A stretch of 11,989 nt of DNA from Paracoccaceae bacterium. GTDB taxonomy: Bacteria; Pseudomonadota; Alphaproteobacteria; Rhodobacterales; Rhodobacteraceae. This document shows positions 5,857-11,989 of this stretch, one piece after another. Both the position numbers and the translations under genes were made by a program. Location: assembly GCA_023254015.1 (NCBI GenBank), contig JALQYS010000579.1, positions 1 through 11,989 on the forward strand, written 5' to 3'. The notes beneath the pieces were generated by a model that saw only the letters and a list, made by a program, of their open reading frames with translations, did no database searches and was not told where the DNA came from. How positions within the stretch are numbered: position 1 is the stretch's first letter; every line of letters begins with the position of its first letter.

Positions 5857-6820
5857 GGCGGCGTTTCCTGGGCTTTGCAACGCTCTGACGCTCTCTCTCG
5901 TCGCGCTGAGCACGCCAGAGCCGGGCTGAGATGCGTTTCCTCAACGAGAGAGGCCATGTCGCAAGGGCCTCGCGAACCCGCACCTGCCCGTCCACGTCAC
6001 TGGCGAGCAACACGTTGATCGCGCAATCGACAGGTGCCTCTACGATACGACCAATGCCGATGGTCAAGGCGAAACCCTGTAGCAGCGAGCCCTGCGCCAG
6101 AGCGTGTGGGCCGGGACGCACGGGCTTGGCCAAGACCGGCGCAACCTTGTCATACTCGGGAACGACAACCGTCAGCGCTTGCCGGATGATCGGCGTCGTG
6201 AGGAAGTCATGGTAGTCGCGCCGGGTCTGCAACGACATACGCGGTTGCTCGGCCAGCGAGGGAGGCGAAGCGCGGCGGTGTCGCGCAGTCAGGACGGCCA
6301 GCATTTCCGGCGCGTTCAGAGTCCCCTGCCCCGCACCACGTAGCCAAGCATCGAGAACGGCGGACCCGGCTTTTGCATGCATTGCCAAAGCTAACATCCG
6401 AGTGCCACCCAACGTCGAGGGCAACGTCGCGTCGGCGGTATCCTGCAAGTCGGCGCCGTGAACCGGACAGTGAAAAACCCAGGGCAACGACATTGACCTC
6501 CGGTGCACATCGGTCGGGCAAAACGGGCAGTGATACCGGTTTCTGCGCGCAACCATCATCCGGGCGTCAGGGATGAAATCACAGAATGTCATAGCCTGAA
6601 TGGCTTCGACCGAAAGGCCGGTTCGCAGAGCGATCCGAGCCCCCTCCCCCTCCGAAAGGCGCCATTCCAGATCAAACAAATCGCGATCCGGCAATCCGAC
6701 CTCGGCCAGGAAGTCGGGAACGGTCATCGCGTAGAATGGCGCCATGCGGGCGATCCAGGAGGACAGGCGTTCGTCCACCTCGGGCGGGAACACCACAGGC
6801 AGGCAGCCCTGCCCAATCAC
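5801..6820 (-). CDS. tniQ: TniQ-family target-site factor (module 2)
   Basis: This 339-residue TniQ starts with GTG at 6820-6818, overlapping the tniB stop as GTGA. Family features are PPEVDERLSSWIARMAPFYAM near the N-terminus and one zinc ribbon with C98/C101 and C118/H121 (YHCPFCP ... FHCPVHG). It lacks the extra Cys pairs of the TniQ at 3057-4205, so the two belong to different TniQ branches. In related transposons TniQ works with TniB to select the target. The C-terminus is odd: residues 323-339 contain QSHEFR and QSHEYR because the reading frame runs through two transposase-binding repeats, with the stop in a third. The tail is basic (KPRKRRQ). This gene is last in the tniA-tniB-tniQ operon. 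Confidence 0.87.
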   Translation of the reverse strand: MIGQGCLPVVFPPEVDERLSSWIARMAPFYAMTVPDFLAEVGLPDRDLFDLEWRLSEGEGARIALRTGLSVEAIQAMTFCDFIPDARMMVARRNRYHCPFCPTDVHRRSMSLPWVFHCPVHGADLQDTADATLPSTLGGTRMLALAMHAKAGSAVLDAWLRGAGQGTLNAPEMLAVLTARHRRASPPSLAEQPRMSLQTRRDYHDFLTTPIIRQALTVVVPEYDKVAPVLAKPVRPGPHALAQGSLLQGFALTIGIGRIVEAPVDCAINVLLASDVDGQVRVREALATWPLSLRKRISARLWRAQRDERERQSVAKPRKRRQSHEFRLIQSHEYRSRIS

Positions 6821-7698
6821 ACCGGCTCTCCCAGGGCCGCCTGTAACCGGTCGCCGCCCAGTATGTCGCGCGCGAGGATGCGTTCCTCGCCACTTTCGAT
6901 GGCGACGATTGCCAGCTGAGATATGATGGAAAATATCCCCGAAGTGATGCCGCCGGTCACCTTGATCATCCGCGAGAGCGCCTTCTCGTCGATCTCGCTT
7001 TCCCGCCTCAGCGGCAGGCTCCGCATCAGCGTGCTCATCAGCCCGGTGAAATCGGCCCCGTCCTGCCAGGGCGGCAGGGCGAAGGCCTCGAACCGGCGCA
7101 CCAGCTGGTCATCGGTGCGCAGCGCGTTGCGGGCCTGGGCGGTGCCGACGCAAACGAGGGGAACGCGCAGCTCGTTGCCCAGAAACCGCAGCATGTTCAG
7201 GAATCGTGCCTGTTCGCGGATCGTGCCCGCCTGCAGGCTGTGAATCTCATCGATCACCAGCATGTGGGGCCGCAGTTCCGTGAGCAAGCGCAGGGCCAGG
7301 CTTTCAAGGACAGCAAGCGTTGCGCGGGGAGGTTCCGGGGCACCGATCGCAGCCAGAATCCGGCGGTAGAAGCGGGTTTCATCCGGGCCTGAAACCATCT
7401 GCACCGCGACGACCGGCATATGCAACCGACCAGTGGTGTCGTTAAAACTCGAGGGGTGATCGCGCGTGAATTTCTCGATGATCATGGTCTTTCCCATGCC
7501 GCTTTCGCCGACCAGGAGCAGGTTCGGCATCCGGGCGCGCTCCGGGAAGGACAGCAGCGTTTCCAGCTTGGAGAGTGCCGCCTCCGCTCGGGGATAGGAC
7601 ACCCATCGGTCTGCACGGATGCGCAGGATCCGCTCCTCCGCATTGAGAGCCGCAATCCTGCCAGCGTTCGGATAGAGATGCGGAAACTCAGTCGTCAT
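6817..7698 (-). CDS. tniB: TniB-type AAA+ ATPase transposition regulator (module 2)
   Basis: This 293-residue AAA+ ATPase has Walker A GESGMGKT (64-71), Walker B LVIDEIH (147-153), a sensor-1 segment VCVGTAQARNAL (182-193) and an arginine pair RRF (201-203). I chose ATG at 7698 over the upstream ATG at 7716 because GAGGAG lies 8 nt before it, and because it gives the same 293-residue length as the other TniB. It overlaps the tniA stop by 11 nt, and its stop overlaps the tniQ start by 4 nt. In Tn402/Tn7-type transposition this protein forms an ATP-dependent filament on target DNA, contacts the TniA C-terminus and recruits it. Confidence 0.92.
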   Translation of the reverse strand: MTTEFPHLYPNAGRIAALNAEERILRIRADRWVSYPRAEAALSKLETLLSFPERARMPNLLLVGESGMGKTMIIEKFTRDHPSSFNDTTGRLHMPVVAVQMVSGPDETRFYRRILAAIGAPEPPRATLAVLESLALRLLTELRPHMLVIDEIHSLQAGTIREQARFLNMLRFLGNELRVPLVCVGTAQARNALRTDDQLVRRFEAFALPPWQDGADFTGLMSTLMRSLPLRRESEIDEKALSRMIKVTGGITSGIFSIISQLAIVAIESGEERILARDILGGDRLQAALGEPV

Positions 7699-9325
7699 CG
7701 TACCACTCCTCGACATAGAAGCCCGGGTGGTCTTTCAGCGCGTTGCCCTTGTTTTCCGGCGCTGGAAGCGCCTCCGGTGCAGGCGTCACATCGATCATCG
7801 GGCGCGGGTCGAGATGCGCCCGCCGGGCCTGGTGGCGCCGTATCGCCTTGGTCTGCCGCGCAGCGCTATCCACGATGTCGCGCTGCGCCTCGATCGTCCG
7901 AAAGATGAGTTCTTCGTCCACCGAACGGCGTCCAGCCTCCCGCAAGGCCCGCCGCGCAGCGCGGTGTTCCCAGAACGTGATTGCAGGGCGGGTCAGATCC
8001 GCTGGTCGCGCCTCGATGACCCCGTTCTCGGTCAGCACGAAGATGCGCGAGAGATCGCGCGGGTCGTATTTCAGTGTGTATTTGCGGGTTTCCTGGCCCA
8101 TCAGCCAGCGCAGCTCGTCCGACCAATAACGAATATGGAAGAGATGAAAGCCGTCACGCTGCAGGACCCGCTGTTCTGAGGGCAGAAAGTCGACGAGGAA
8201 CTGGCGCAGATCGGCGGGCATGCGGAGCTTGGGTTCGCCTGCACCCAGCCCCCAGGCCGCTGAGGGCGTAGTTTCCAAGGCGCTATGGAGGCGCGCGTGA
8301 TAGGAGCCGGTGATTTCGAGGGCGAGCCAGGTTTCCAGCTCCGCAAGAGTCATCACCGCCTCGGCCTCGGCATCGAGATCACCGCGCTCGAAGATGTTCG
8401 AGAAATGCGAACCCGGCAGCAGATGAACCGCCCCCATCATCGTGCCGATCAGCCGCTCGATATGGCCGCCATAGCGCGGTGTGCCTGGCGGGCGATACCG
8501 CAGATCGATCTGGTACTCGGCGCAGGCGAGCCCGAAGGCGCGGGCATGGAACTCCGCGCCATTGTCCACGTAAATCGCCTTGGGGATGCCATTGGCGGGC
8601 CAGTCCGTATTGATCCCACGCGCCGCCAGCCAATGCGACTTGTCCATCACCGCATGGGTCAGGCAAAGCGCAACGGAAAGAAGCGAGGGCGGTTCCAGAG
8701 AAAGGTGGAAGCCCAGAACCATGCGGCTGTGTACATCAATCGCCACCGTCAGCGTTGGCCGGCCAAGCGGGCGCCGGGTCACTGGATCGACGACCGTCAC
8801 ATCAGCCTTGGTATGATCGATCTGGACGATGTCGAGCGGTCGGGCCGGGGTGAGCGTTCCGGGCGTGGCAAGGTGGCGGCGCTCTGCCTTGTCCTTCCCC
8901 TCCCGTCTGGCCATGAGTTTTGCCTGATCCTTCAGATCCAGCCAGCGGCCAAGGCGCCGGATCGAGGGTGGTGCCAGCCCTTTCGCCTTGCAGTCGGCTG
9001 CAACCTCGCGCCAGAACCGGGTCTTGGTCGGTTTGCGACGGGTGGCATAAAACGCCTTGAAATGATGTGCCACGATCGCCTCGATCGCCGGCTCCATCGG
9101 CTGCATGCCTGGCTTTGGGCCTGAGGCATTCGGCAACAGCGCACTGGTCCGCGCGTCGTCCCGGAACTGTTTCGCCAAGCGGAAAACCGTCGCCCGGCTG
9201 ACATCCAACTGCCGCATCGCCCAAGAAACGTCACCTTCAGTGAGCTGTTCCGGCAGCTCGGCAAGAACTCTTGCGCGAAACTCGGCTTCTTTCCAGTTTT
9301 GGTCAGCAACGGGATTATCGGACAT
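7688..9325 (-). CDS. tniA: TniA-type DDE transposase (module 2)
   Basis: A 545-residue DDE transposase. An N-terminal helix-turn-helix is seen at LDVSRATVFRLAKQF (about 40-54). The catalytic core has D170 (IVQIDHT), D254 (YVDNGAEF) and E290 (GGHIERLIG), giving D-x83-D-x35-E. A Mu-type beta-barrel with YDPRDLSRIFVL lies at 420-431. The protein ends GFYVEEWYDDD, an acidic tail with an aromatic core that resembles the TnsB C-terminal hook that binds TnsC. The start MSDNPVADQN at 9325 fits the expected N-terminus. It is the first gene of the operon, and a promoter-like pair lies 53-81 nt upstream within the right-end repeats. Confidence 0.94.
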   Translation of the reverse strand: MSDNPVADQNWKEAEFRARVLAELPEQLTEGDVSWAMRQLDVSRATVFRLAKQFRDDARTSALLPNASGPKPGMQPMEPAIEAIVAHHFKAFYATRRKPTKTRFWREVAADCKAKGLAPPSIRRLGRWLDLKDQAKLMARREGKDKAERRHLATPGTLTPARPLDIVQIDHTKADVTVVDPVTRRPLGRPTLTVAIDVHSRMVLGFHLSLEPPSLLSVALCLTHAVMDKSHWLAARGINTDWPANGIPKAIYVDNGAEFHARAFGLACAEYQIDLRYRPPGTPRYGGHIERLIGTMMGAVHLLPGSHFSNIFERGDLDAEAEAVMTLAELETWLALEITGSYHARLHSALETTPSAAWGLGAGEPKLRMPADLRQFLVDFLPSEQRVLQRDGFHLFHIRYWSDELRWLMGQETRKYTLKYDPRDLSRIFVLTENGVIEARPADLTRPAITFWEHRAARRALREAGRRSVDEELIFRTIEAQRDIVDSAARQTKAIRRHQARRAHLDPRPMIDVTPAPEALPAPENKGNALKDHPGFYVEEWYDDD

Positions 9326-9352
9326 GACTTGAACGACGCACGGATGCTGTGT

Positions 9353-9479
9353 AGTCTCACGAATAGCGACTCATATCCGTATACAATCTCACGAATTCCG
9401 ACTCAATCTCGAAAACGAAGAACCGACAAACCCTTGAAAGCAAATGGACCGCAGTCTCAAGAATTCCGGCAGACCGACA
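9353..9479 (-). repeat. Right terminal array of module 2 (three transposase-binding-like repeats)
   Basis: Copies related to AGTCTCACGAATTCCGA lie at 9353-9369, 9385-9401 and 9453-9469, in inverse orientation to those at the left end. A weaker copy may exist at 9405-9417 (AATCTCGAAAACG). The outermost is part of the 25-bp terminal repeat 9455-9479. Spacing is 32 and 68 bp, wider than on the left, so the two ends are asymmetric as in Tn7. The array overlaps the tniA promoter region and the 5' end of the tyrosine recombinase reading frame. Confidence 0.76.
9378..9406 (-). promoter_or_regulatory. Candidate tniA promoter overlapped by a terminal repeat
   Basis: On the minus strand TTGAGT (9406-9401) and TATACG (9383-9378) are separated by 17 nt, a sigma70-like pair with four of six matches each. 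The spacer is the repeat at 9385-9401. A transposase bound there would cover the promoter, suggesting autorepression. The downstream ATG is at 9325. Confidence 0.38.
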
Positions 9480-10565
9480 GACCCGTCAGAACGTTCTGAT
9501 CCCGAGGAAAGGGACGACAGCATTGGTCCAAAGGAAAGCGCCCTTGCCCTACCCTCTCATGTCACGGGCTCCGGTGCGCTGGACCGGCTTGTTGAAACCG
9601 CGCGGGACTATGCCCGTGCTGCCGCCTCCGAGAACACGCTGAAAGCCTATGCAAAGGATTGGGCCGCCTTCGCGCGCTGGTGCCGGATGCGCGGCGCAGA
9701 CCCCCTGCCCCCGTCGCCCCAGCTGATCGGGCTCTACATCACCGACCTTGCAGCAGCGGGAGGCAAGGCCCCTTCGCAGTCGGCGTCCCGACCCCTCTCG
9801 GTCGCCTCGATCGAGCGGCGGCTTTCCGGCCTTGCCTGGGGTTATGCGCAACGAGGGGACCGGCTGGATCGCAAGGACCGCCACATCGCCGCCGTCCTAG
9901 CCGGCATCCGGCGCAGGCATGCCCGCCCGCCCATGCAGAAGGAAGCGATCCTGCCCGAAGATCTGCGCGACATGCTGGCCACCCTGCCCCATGATCTGCG
10001 CGGCTTGCGGGATCGTGCGATGCTGCTGATCGGCTTTGCGGGCGGGTTGCGGCGGTCCGAGATCGTCAGCCTTGATCACGGAAAGGACGACACCCTGGAC
10101 TCTGGTGGTTGGGTCGAGGTACTGGAGGGCGGCGCCCTGATCACCGTCCGCGGCAAGACAGGTTGGCGCGAGGTTGAGATTGCCCGCGGCTCATCCGACC
10201 AGACCTGCCCGGTCCACGCCCTGACCCAGTGGCTACACTACGCAAGGATCGACTTCGGCCCGCTCTTCGTCGCCGTCTCTCGCAACGGGCTCAAGGCCAC
10301 CTCAGAGCGGCTGTCCGACAAACATGTTGCCCGGCTCATAAAGATTTGTGCTCGAGAGGCGGGTTTGCGCCCTGATCTGCCTGAGGCCGAGCGCGTGAGG
10401 CTGTTCTCGGGCCATTCCCTGCGTGCAGGCCTTGCCAGCAGCGCGGAAGTTGATGAGCGCCATGTTCAAAAGCAGCTCGGCCATGCCAGCGCCGAGATGA
10501 CCCGCCGCTACCAGCGACGCCGCGACAGGTTCCGGGTGAACCTTACCAAGGCCGCAGGCCTGTAA
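9444..10565 (+). CDS. Tyrosine-type site-specific recombinase (phage integrase family)
   Basis: This 373-residue recombinase has a SAM-like N-terminal core-binding domain at about 47-160 (ENTLKAYAKDWAAFARWC) and a C-terminal catalytic domain. Catalytic residues visible are R203 (GGLRRSE), K238 (RGKTGW), H324 and R327 (GHSLRAGL), H347 (LGHAS) and nucleophile Y356 (RRYQR). The set is complete. The likely job is plasmid multimer resolution or integration. ATG at 9444 is the only usable start: an in-frame stop lies at 9435-9437 and no ATG, GTG or TTG follows until residue 82. That start and the first 12 codons lie inside the right end of module 2, so the N-terminus is probably a fusion made by the insertion. 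The first 45 or so residues do not resemble the family. The serine recombinase gene follows after 136 bases. Confidence 0.87.
   Translation: MDRSLKNSGRPTDPSERSDPEERDDSIGPKESALALPSHVTGSGALDRLVETARDYARAAASENTLKAYAKDWAAFARWCRMRGADPLPPSPQLIGLYITDLAAAGGKAPSQSASRPLSVASIERRLSGLAWGYAQRGDRLDRKDRHIAAVLAGIRRRHARPPMQKEAILPEDLRDMLATLPHDLRGLRDRAMLLIGFAGGLRRSEIVSLDHGKDDTLDSGGWVEVLEGGALITVRGKTGWREVEIARGSSDQTCPVHALTQWLHYARIDFGPLFVAVSRNGLKATSERLSDKHVARLIKICAREAGLRPDLPEAERVRLFSGHSLRAGLASSAEVDERHVQKQLGHASAEMTRRYQRRRDRFRVNLTKAAGL
9486..9499. repeat. 14-bp perfect palindrome next to module 2
   Basis: TCAGAACGTTCTGA is perfectly self-complementary and begins 7 bp outside the right end of module 2, within the 5' part of the tyrosine recombinase frame. 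It could be an operator or recombinase-binding site left from the original upstream region of that gene. No second copy was seen in the window. Confidence 0.4.
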
Positions 10566-11295
10566 GCCCCCTGCCCTTCCGACGGGCCTTTGCTGAAATG
10601 CTAAGCTGCATCCTGACCGCTCAGGTTTCACCTAACCGCTTCAATTGAAATCGGGAACCAAACGCGACAATGGGATATGAAACTGCAAACGGCCTGCTTT
10701 AATGCCCCTGATCGGCTACGCGCGCGTCTCGACCGAGGATCAGACCCCCCTGCCCCAGTCGCAGGCCCTGAAATCTGCGGGCTGCGTCGAGATCCACGAG
10801 GAACAAGCCTCGGGCGGAAATCGTGCCCGACCCGTGCTGGCCCGTGTGCTGGAACGGATCGGCAAAGGTGACACGCTTGTCGTCGTGCGCATCGACCGCC
10901 TGGCGCGGTCCCTCTCGCACCTGCTGGAGTTGATCGAGCGGCTGGAGGCCAAGGGCGCTTTCTTCCGCTCGCTGACCGATCCCATCGACACGTCGTCGCC
11001 GCAGGGCAAGTTCACGTTGCAAGTTCTCGGTGCTGCGGCCGAGTTCGAGCGCGCCCTAATCCGCGAACGTACCAAGGCCGGGCTGGCCAGCGCACGAACC
11101 AAAGGCCGGGTTGGGGGCAATCCGGGTCTGCGCGCCAAAGACCCTGCCGCTCTCCGCAAGGTGCGGCTGGCGCGGCAGGACGGCTATATGGAACGCCTGA
11201 ACGAGACGGCGCAGGACTGGGTGCCCCATGTCCGCCGCTTGCGGCCCGACTTAGCCTGGGAAGACGTGGTGCGCATCATCAATGGCCCCCTGCCC
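9703..11295 (-). repeat. Cluster of GGGCAGGG octamers, all one orientation
   Basis: GGGCAGGG is read on the minus strand at 9703-9710, 9982-9989, 10569-10576, 10748-10755 and 11288-11295. Further copies at 309-316, 4533-4540, 6324-6331 and 6807-6814 have the same orientation. No copy was found on the plus strand. The octamer fits GGGNAGGG, the FtsK-orienting KOPS motif of enterobacteria. On this strand it points away from repA. The function in this host is inferred. Confidence 0.6.
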
Positions 11296-11586
11296 CGCGA
11301 ACGACATTGGACGCAAAGCCGCCTGCTGCGCGCCGTGAATGCCTATGTGCGCGACGGCTTCCTGCCAGAAACGGTGCTGGGCCGCGCCGGGCGGCGCGAG
11401 ACGGATGATCGCCTGCCCGCCATCGTTGCCGCCATCAAGGGCGCGGATCCCGACATCACGCTTCAGGCGATTTGCACCCGGCTGGAGGCGATGCGCGAGC
11501 GCACGCCCCGTGGGCGGACAAGCTGGCAGCCGTCATCCGTGAAAATGCTGCTGGACCGAGCCGAGAGGCTGGGGTTGCTTGAGTGA
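10702..11586 (+). CDS. Serine recombinase (resolvase/invertase family) with extended C-terminus
   Basis: A 294-residue protein. The catalytic domain spans about 1-135, with IGYARVST giving nucleophile S10 and R8, the motif VRIDRLARSL at 62-71 supplying D65, R66 and R69, and the family segment GKFTLQVLGAAAEFERALIRERTKAGL at about 102-128. Resolvases usually end near 185-200 residues. Here about 100 more follow, with two segments resembling DNA-binding wing/helix units: AWEDVVRIINGPLPRERHW, then DITLQAICTRLEA and TPRGRTSWQPSSVKMLLDRA near the end. The likely role is resolution of plasmid multimers or of cointegrates formed by replicative transposition; neither tni module carries a resolvase. 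A weak ribosome site precedes ATG at 10702. It lies between the tyrosine recombinase and repA in the same direction. Confidence 0.88.
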   Translation: MPLIGYARVSTEDQTPLPQSQALKSAGCVEIHEEQASGGNRARPVLARVLERIGKGDTLVVVRIDRLARSLSHLLELIERLEAKGAFFRSLTDPIDTSSPQGKFTLQVLGAAAEFERALIRERTKAGLASARTKGRVGGNPGLRAKDPAALRKVRLARQDGYMERLNETAQDWVPHVRRLRPDLAWEDVVRIINGPLPRERHWTQSRLLRAVNAYVRDGFLPETVLGRAGRRETDDRLPAIVAAIKGADPDITLQAICTRLEAMRERTPRGRTSWQPSSVKMLLDRAERLGLLE

Positions 11587-11672
11587 AGTTGCGGGAATCG
11601 ACCGCGCGATTCTGTAGATCGTCGTTACGTAGGCGTCCACAATACATGTTGTGGCCACGACCTCACGGGCCA

Positions 11673-11811
11673 CGAACTGTTGAAGTGACCTACGAACAGG
11701 ATCACCCAAGGCATTGATACTTAACAGCTTTATCTCGTCAGAAATAGGCCGCCTCAACGCCCCTAGGTCGTTCAACAGTTCGGGCTGGATTTAATCGCCA
11801 AAACTGTTAAG
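11673..11811. promoter_or_regulatory. Repeat-bearing leader of repA (four AACTGTTRAR motifs)
   Basis: Four related sites occur: CGAACTGTTGAA at 11673-11684, its exact reverse complement TTCAACAGTTCG at 11771-11782, CTTAACAG at 11720-11727, and its reverse complement CTGTTAAG at 11804-11811. They form two inverted pairs in a relatively AT-rich leader directly before repA. In repABC plasmids this leader holds the operon promoter, repressed by RepA/RepB, and may hold centromere-like parS sites. These sites are candidates for such binding, though they do not match the rhizobial parS palindrome that I know. Confidence 0.45.
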
Positions 11812-11843
11812 GTCTACAAAACAATAAAGACTTGAGGGCAGTG

Positions 11844-11989
11844 ATGAGCGGGATACGGGCCTCTCAAAGATTCGACGTCATGTCCAAGCGGCTCGGTAGC
11901 CGGTTGCGTGAACATGCGCAGGAAACCTTCCCACCGGATGCCCAGAAGGGTCTCCGTCGCTTCGCGATGCGGGAAGCAGCCGATCTGCT
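11844..11989 (+). CDS. repA: RepA-like plasmid partition ATPase (ParA family), N-terminal part
   Basis: The first 48 codons of a gene that runs off the right edge. The segment ETFPPDAQKGLRRFAMREAADLL matches the N-terminal pattern of RepA of repABC replicons, where a stretch like FPPxxxKxLRxFxxxEAAxLxG precedes a MerR-like helix and the ParA ATPase domain. RepA is the Walker-type ATPase that, with RepB bound at parS, segregates the plasmid and autoregulates the repABC operon. GAGGG at 11834-11838 lies 5 nt before ATG. An in-frame GTG directly precedes it and is a possible alternative start. The ATPase motifs are outside the window, so the call rests on the N-terminus and context. Confidence 0.72.
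   Translation, partial: MSGIRASQRFDVMSKRLGSRLREHAQETFPPDAQKGLRRFAMREAADL

Larger units (their letters stand above)
5744..9479 (-). mobile_element. Module 2: compact Tn5053/Tn402-like tniABQ transposon
   Basis: A 3.7-kb element bounded by 25-bp imperfect inverted repeats at 5744-5768 (starting TGTCGGATGACCGG) and 9455-9479 (ending CAGACCGACA), matching at 20 of 25 positions. Inside the ends are further copies of a 17-bp motif in opposite orientation at the two sides. The element holds only tniA, tniB and tniQ, all on the minus strand, with no cargo and no resolvase. The 5 bp outside the ends are ATCGC on the left and GACCC on the right, so the usual 5-bp target duplication is absent. That suggests a later deletion or exchange beside one end. 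All three proteins look complete, and the element is potentially active. Confidence 0.82.

Noticed and set aside
5686..9325. Identical 12-mer ATTATCGGACAT at 5686-5697 and 9314-9325
   Set aside because: The second copy is just the tniA start (ATG TCC GAT AAT) with no inverted partner. A few shared 12-mers are expected by chance in a 12-kb window.
5744..9479. CRISPR-guided (CAST-like) transposon
   Set aside because: TniQ plus TnsB/TnsC-like proteins raise the idea, but no cas gene, no direct-repeat array and no cargo is present. The TniA/TniB/TniQ set fits the ordinary Tn5053/Tn402 type.
10573..10591. Possible terminator hairpin after the tyrosine recombinase
   Set aside because: The stem is only 4 bp (GCCC/GGGC) with three T residues, too weak to call.
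11533..11775. Minus-strand 80-codon frame between the serine recombinase and repA
   Set aside because: It starts with TTG, has no clear ribosome site, overlaps the end of the serine recombinase and the repA leader repeats, and resembles no family that I recognise.

Overview
The window reads as part of a high-GC alphaproteobacterial repABC-type plasmid, most like Rhodobacterales/Paracoccaceae or rhizobial replicons. The evidence is a repA start at the right edge (11844 onward), a DUF1403 / ScpB / RHE_PE00001 (DUF1612) gene set that family knowledge places near repABC loci, strongly G/C-ending codons, and two recombinase genes directly upstream of repA. These family assignments come from sequence recognition without a database search.

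Layout. The backbone seems to be a leftward operon (DUF1403, scpB, DUF1612) facing a rightward set (tyrosine recombinase, serine recombinase, repA). Two different Tn5053/Tn402-type (Tn7-like) TniA-TniB-TniQ transposition modules interrupt it. Module 1 (about 380-4057, plus strand) sits inside the 3' end of scpB: the last codons of scpB are stranded at 302-379, where they still overlap the DUF1612 start by ATGA. Module 2 (5744-9479, minus strand) lies between DUF1403 and the tyrosine recombinase. It has 25-bp imperfect terminal inverted repeats and an asymmetric set of internal transposase-binding-like repeats.

How the parts fit. TniA (DDE transposase), TniB (AAA+ ATPase) and TniQ (zinc-ribbon target-site factor) form each transposition machine, with tightly coupled genes. 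Neither module carries cargo or its own resolvase. Module 2 landed 46 bp from a 29-bp inverted repeat (11-7-11) that looks like a site-specific recombination site. This fits the known taste of Tn5053/Tn402 elements for plasmid res sites. The only usable start codon of the adjacent tyrosine recombinase now lies inside the right end of module 2, so the insertion seems to have rebuilt that gene's 5' end.

Other structure. The octamer GGGCAGGG (KOPS-like) occurs nine times, always on the minus strand, in genes read from both strands and mostly in the backbone. The leader of repA holds four copies of an AACTGTTGAA-type motif. No CRISPR array, cas gene, rRNA or tRNA was seen.
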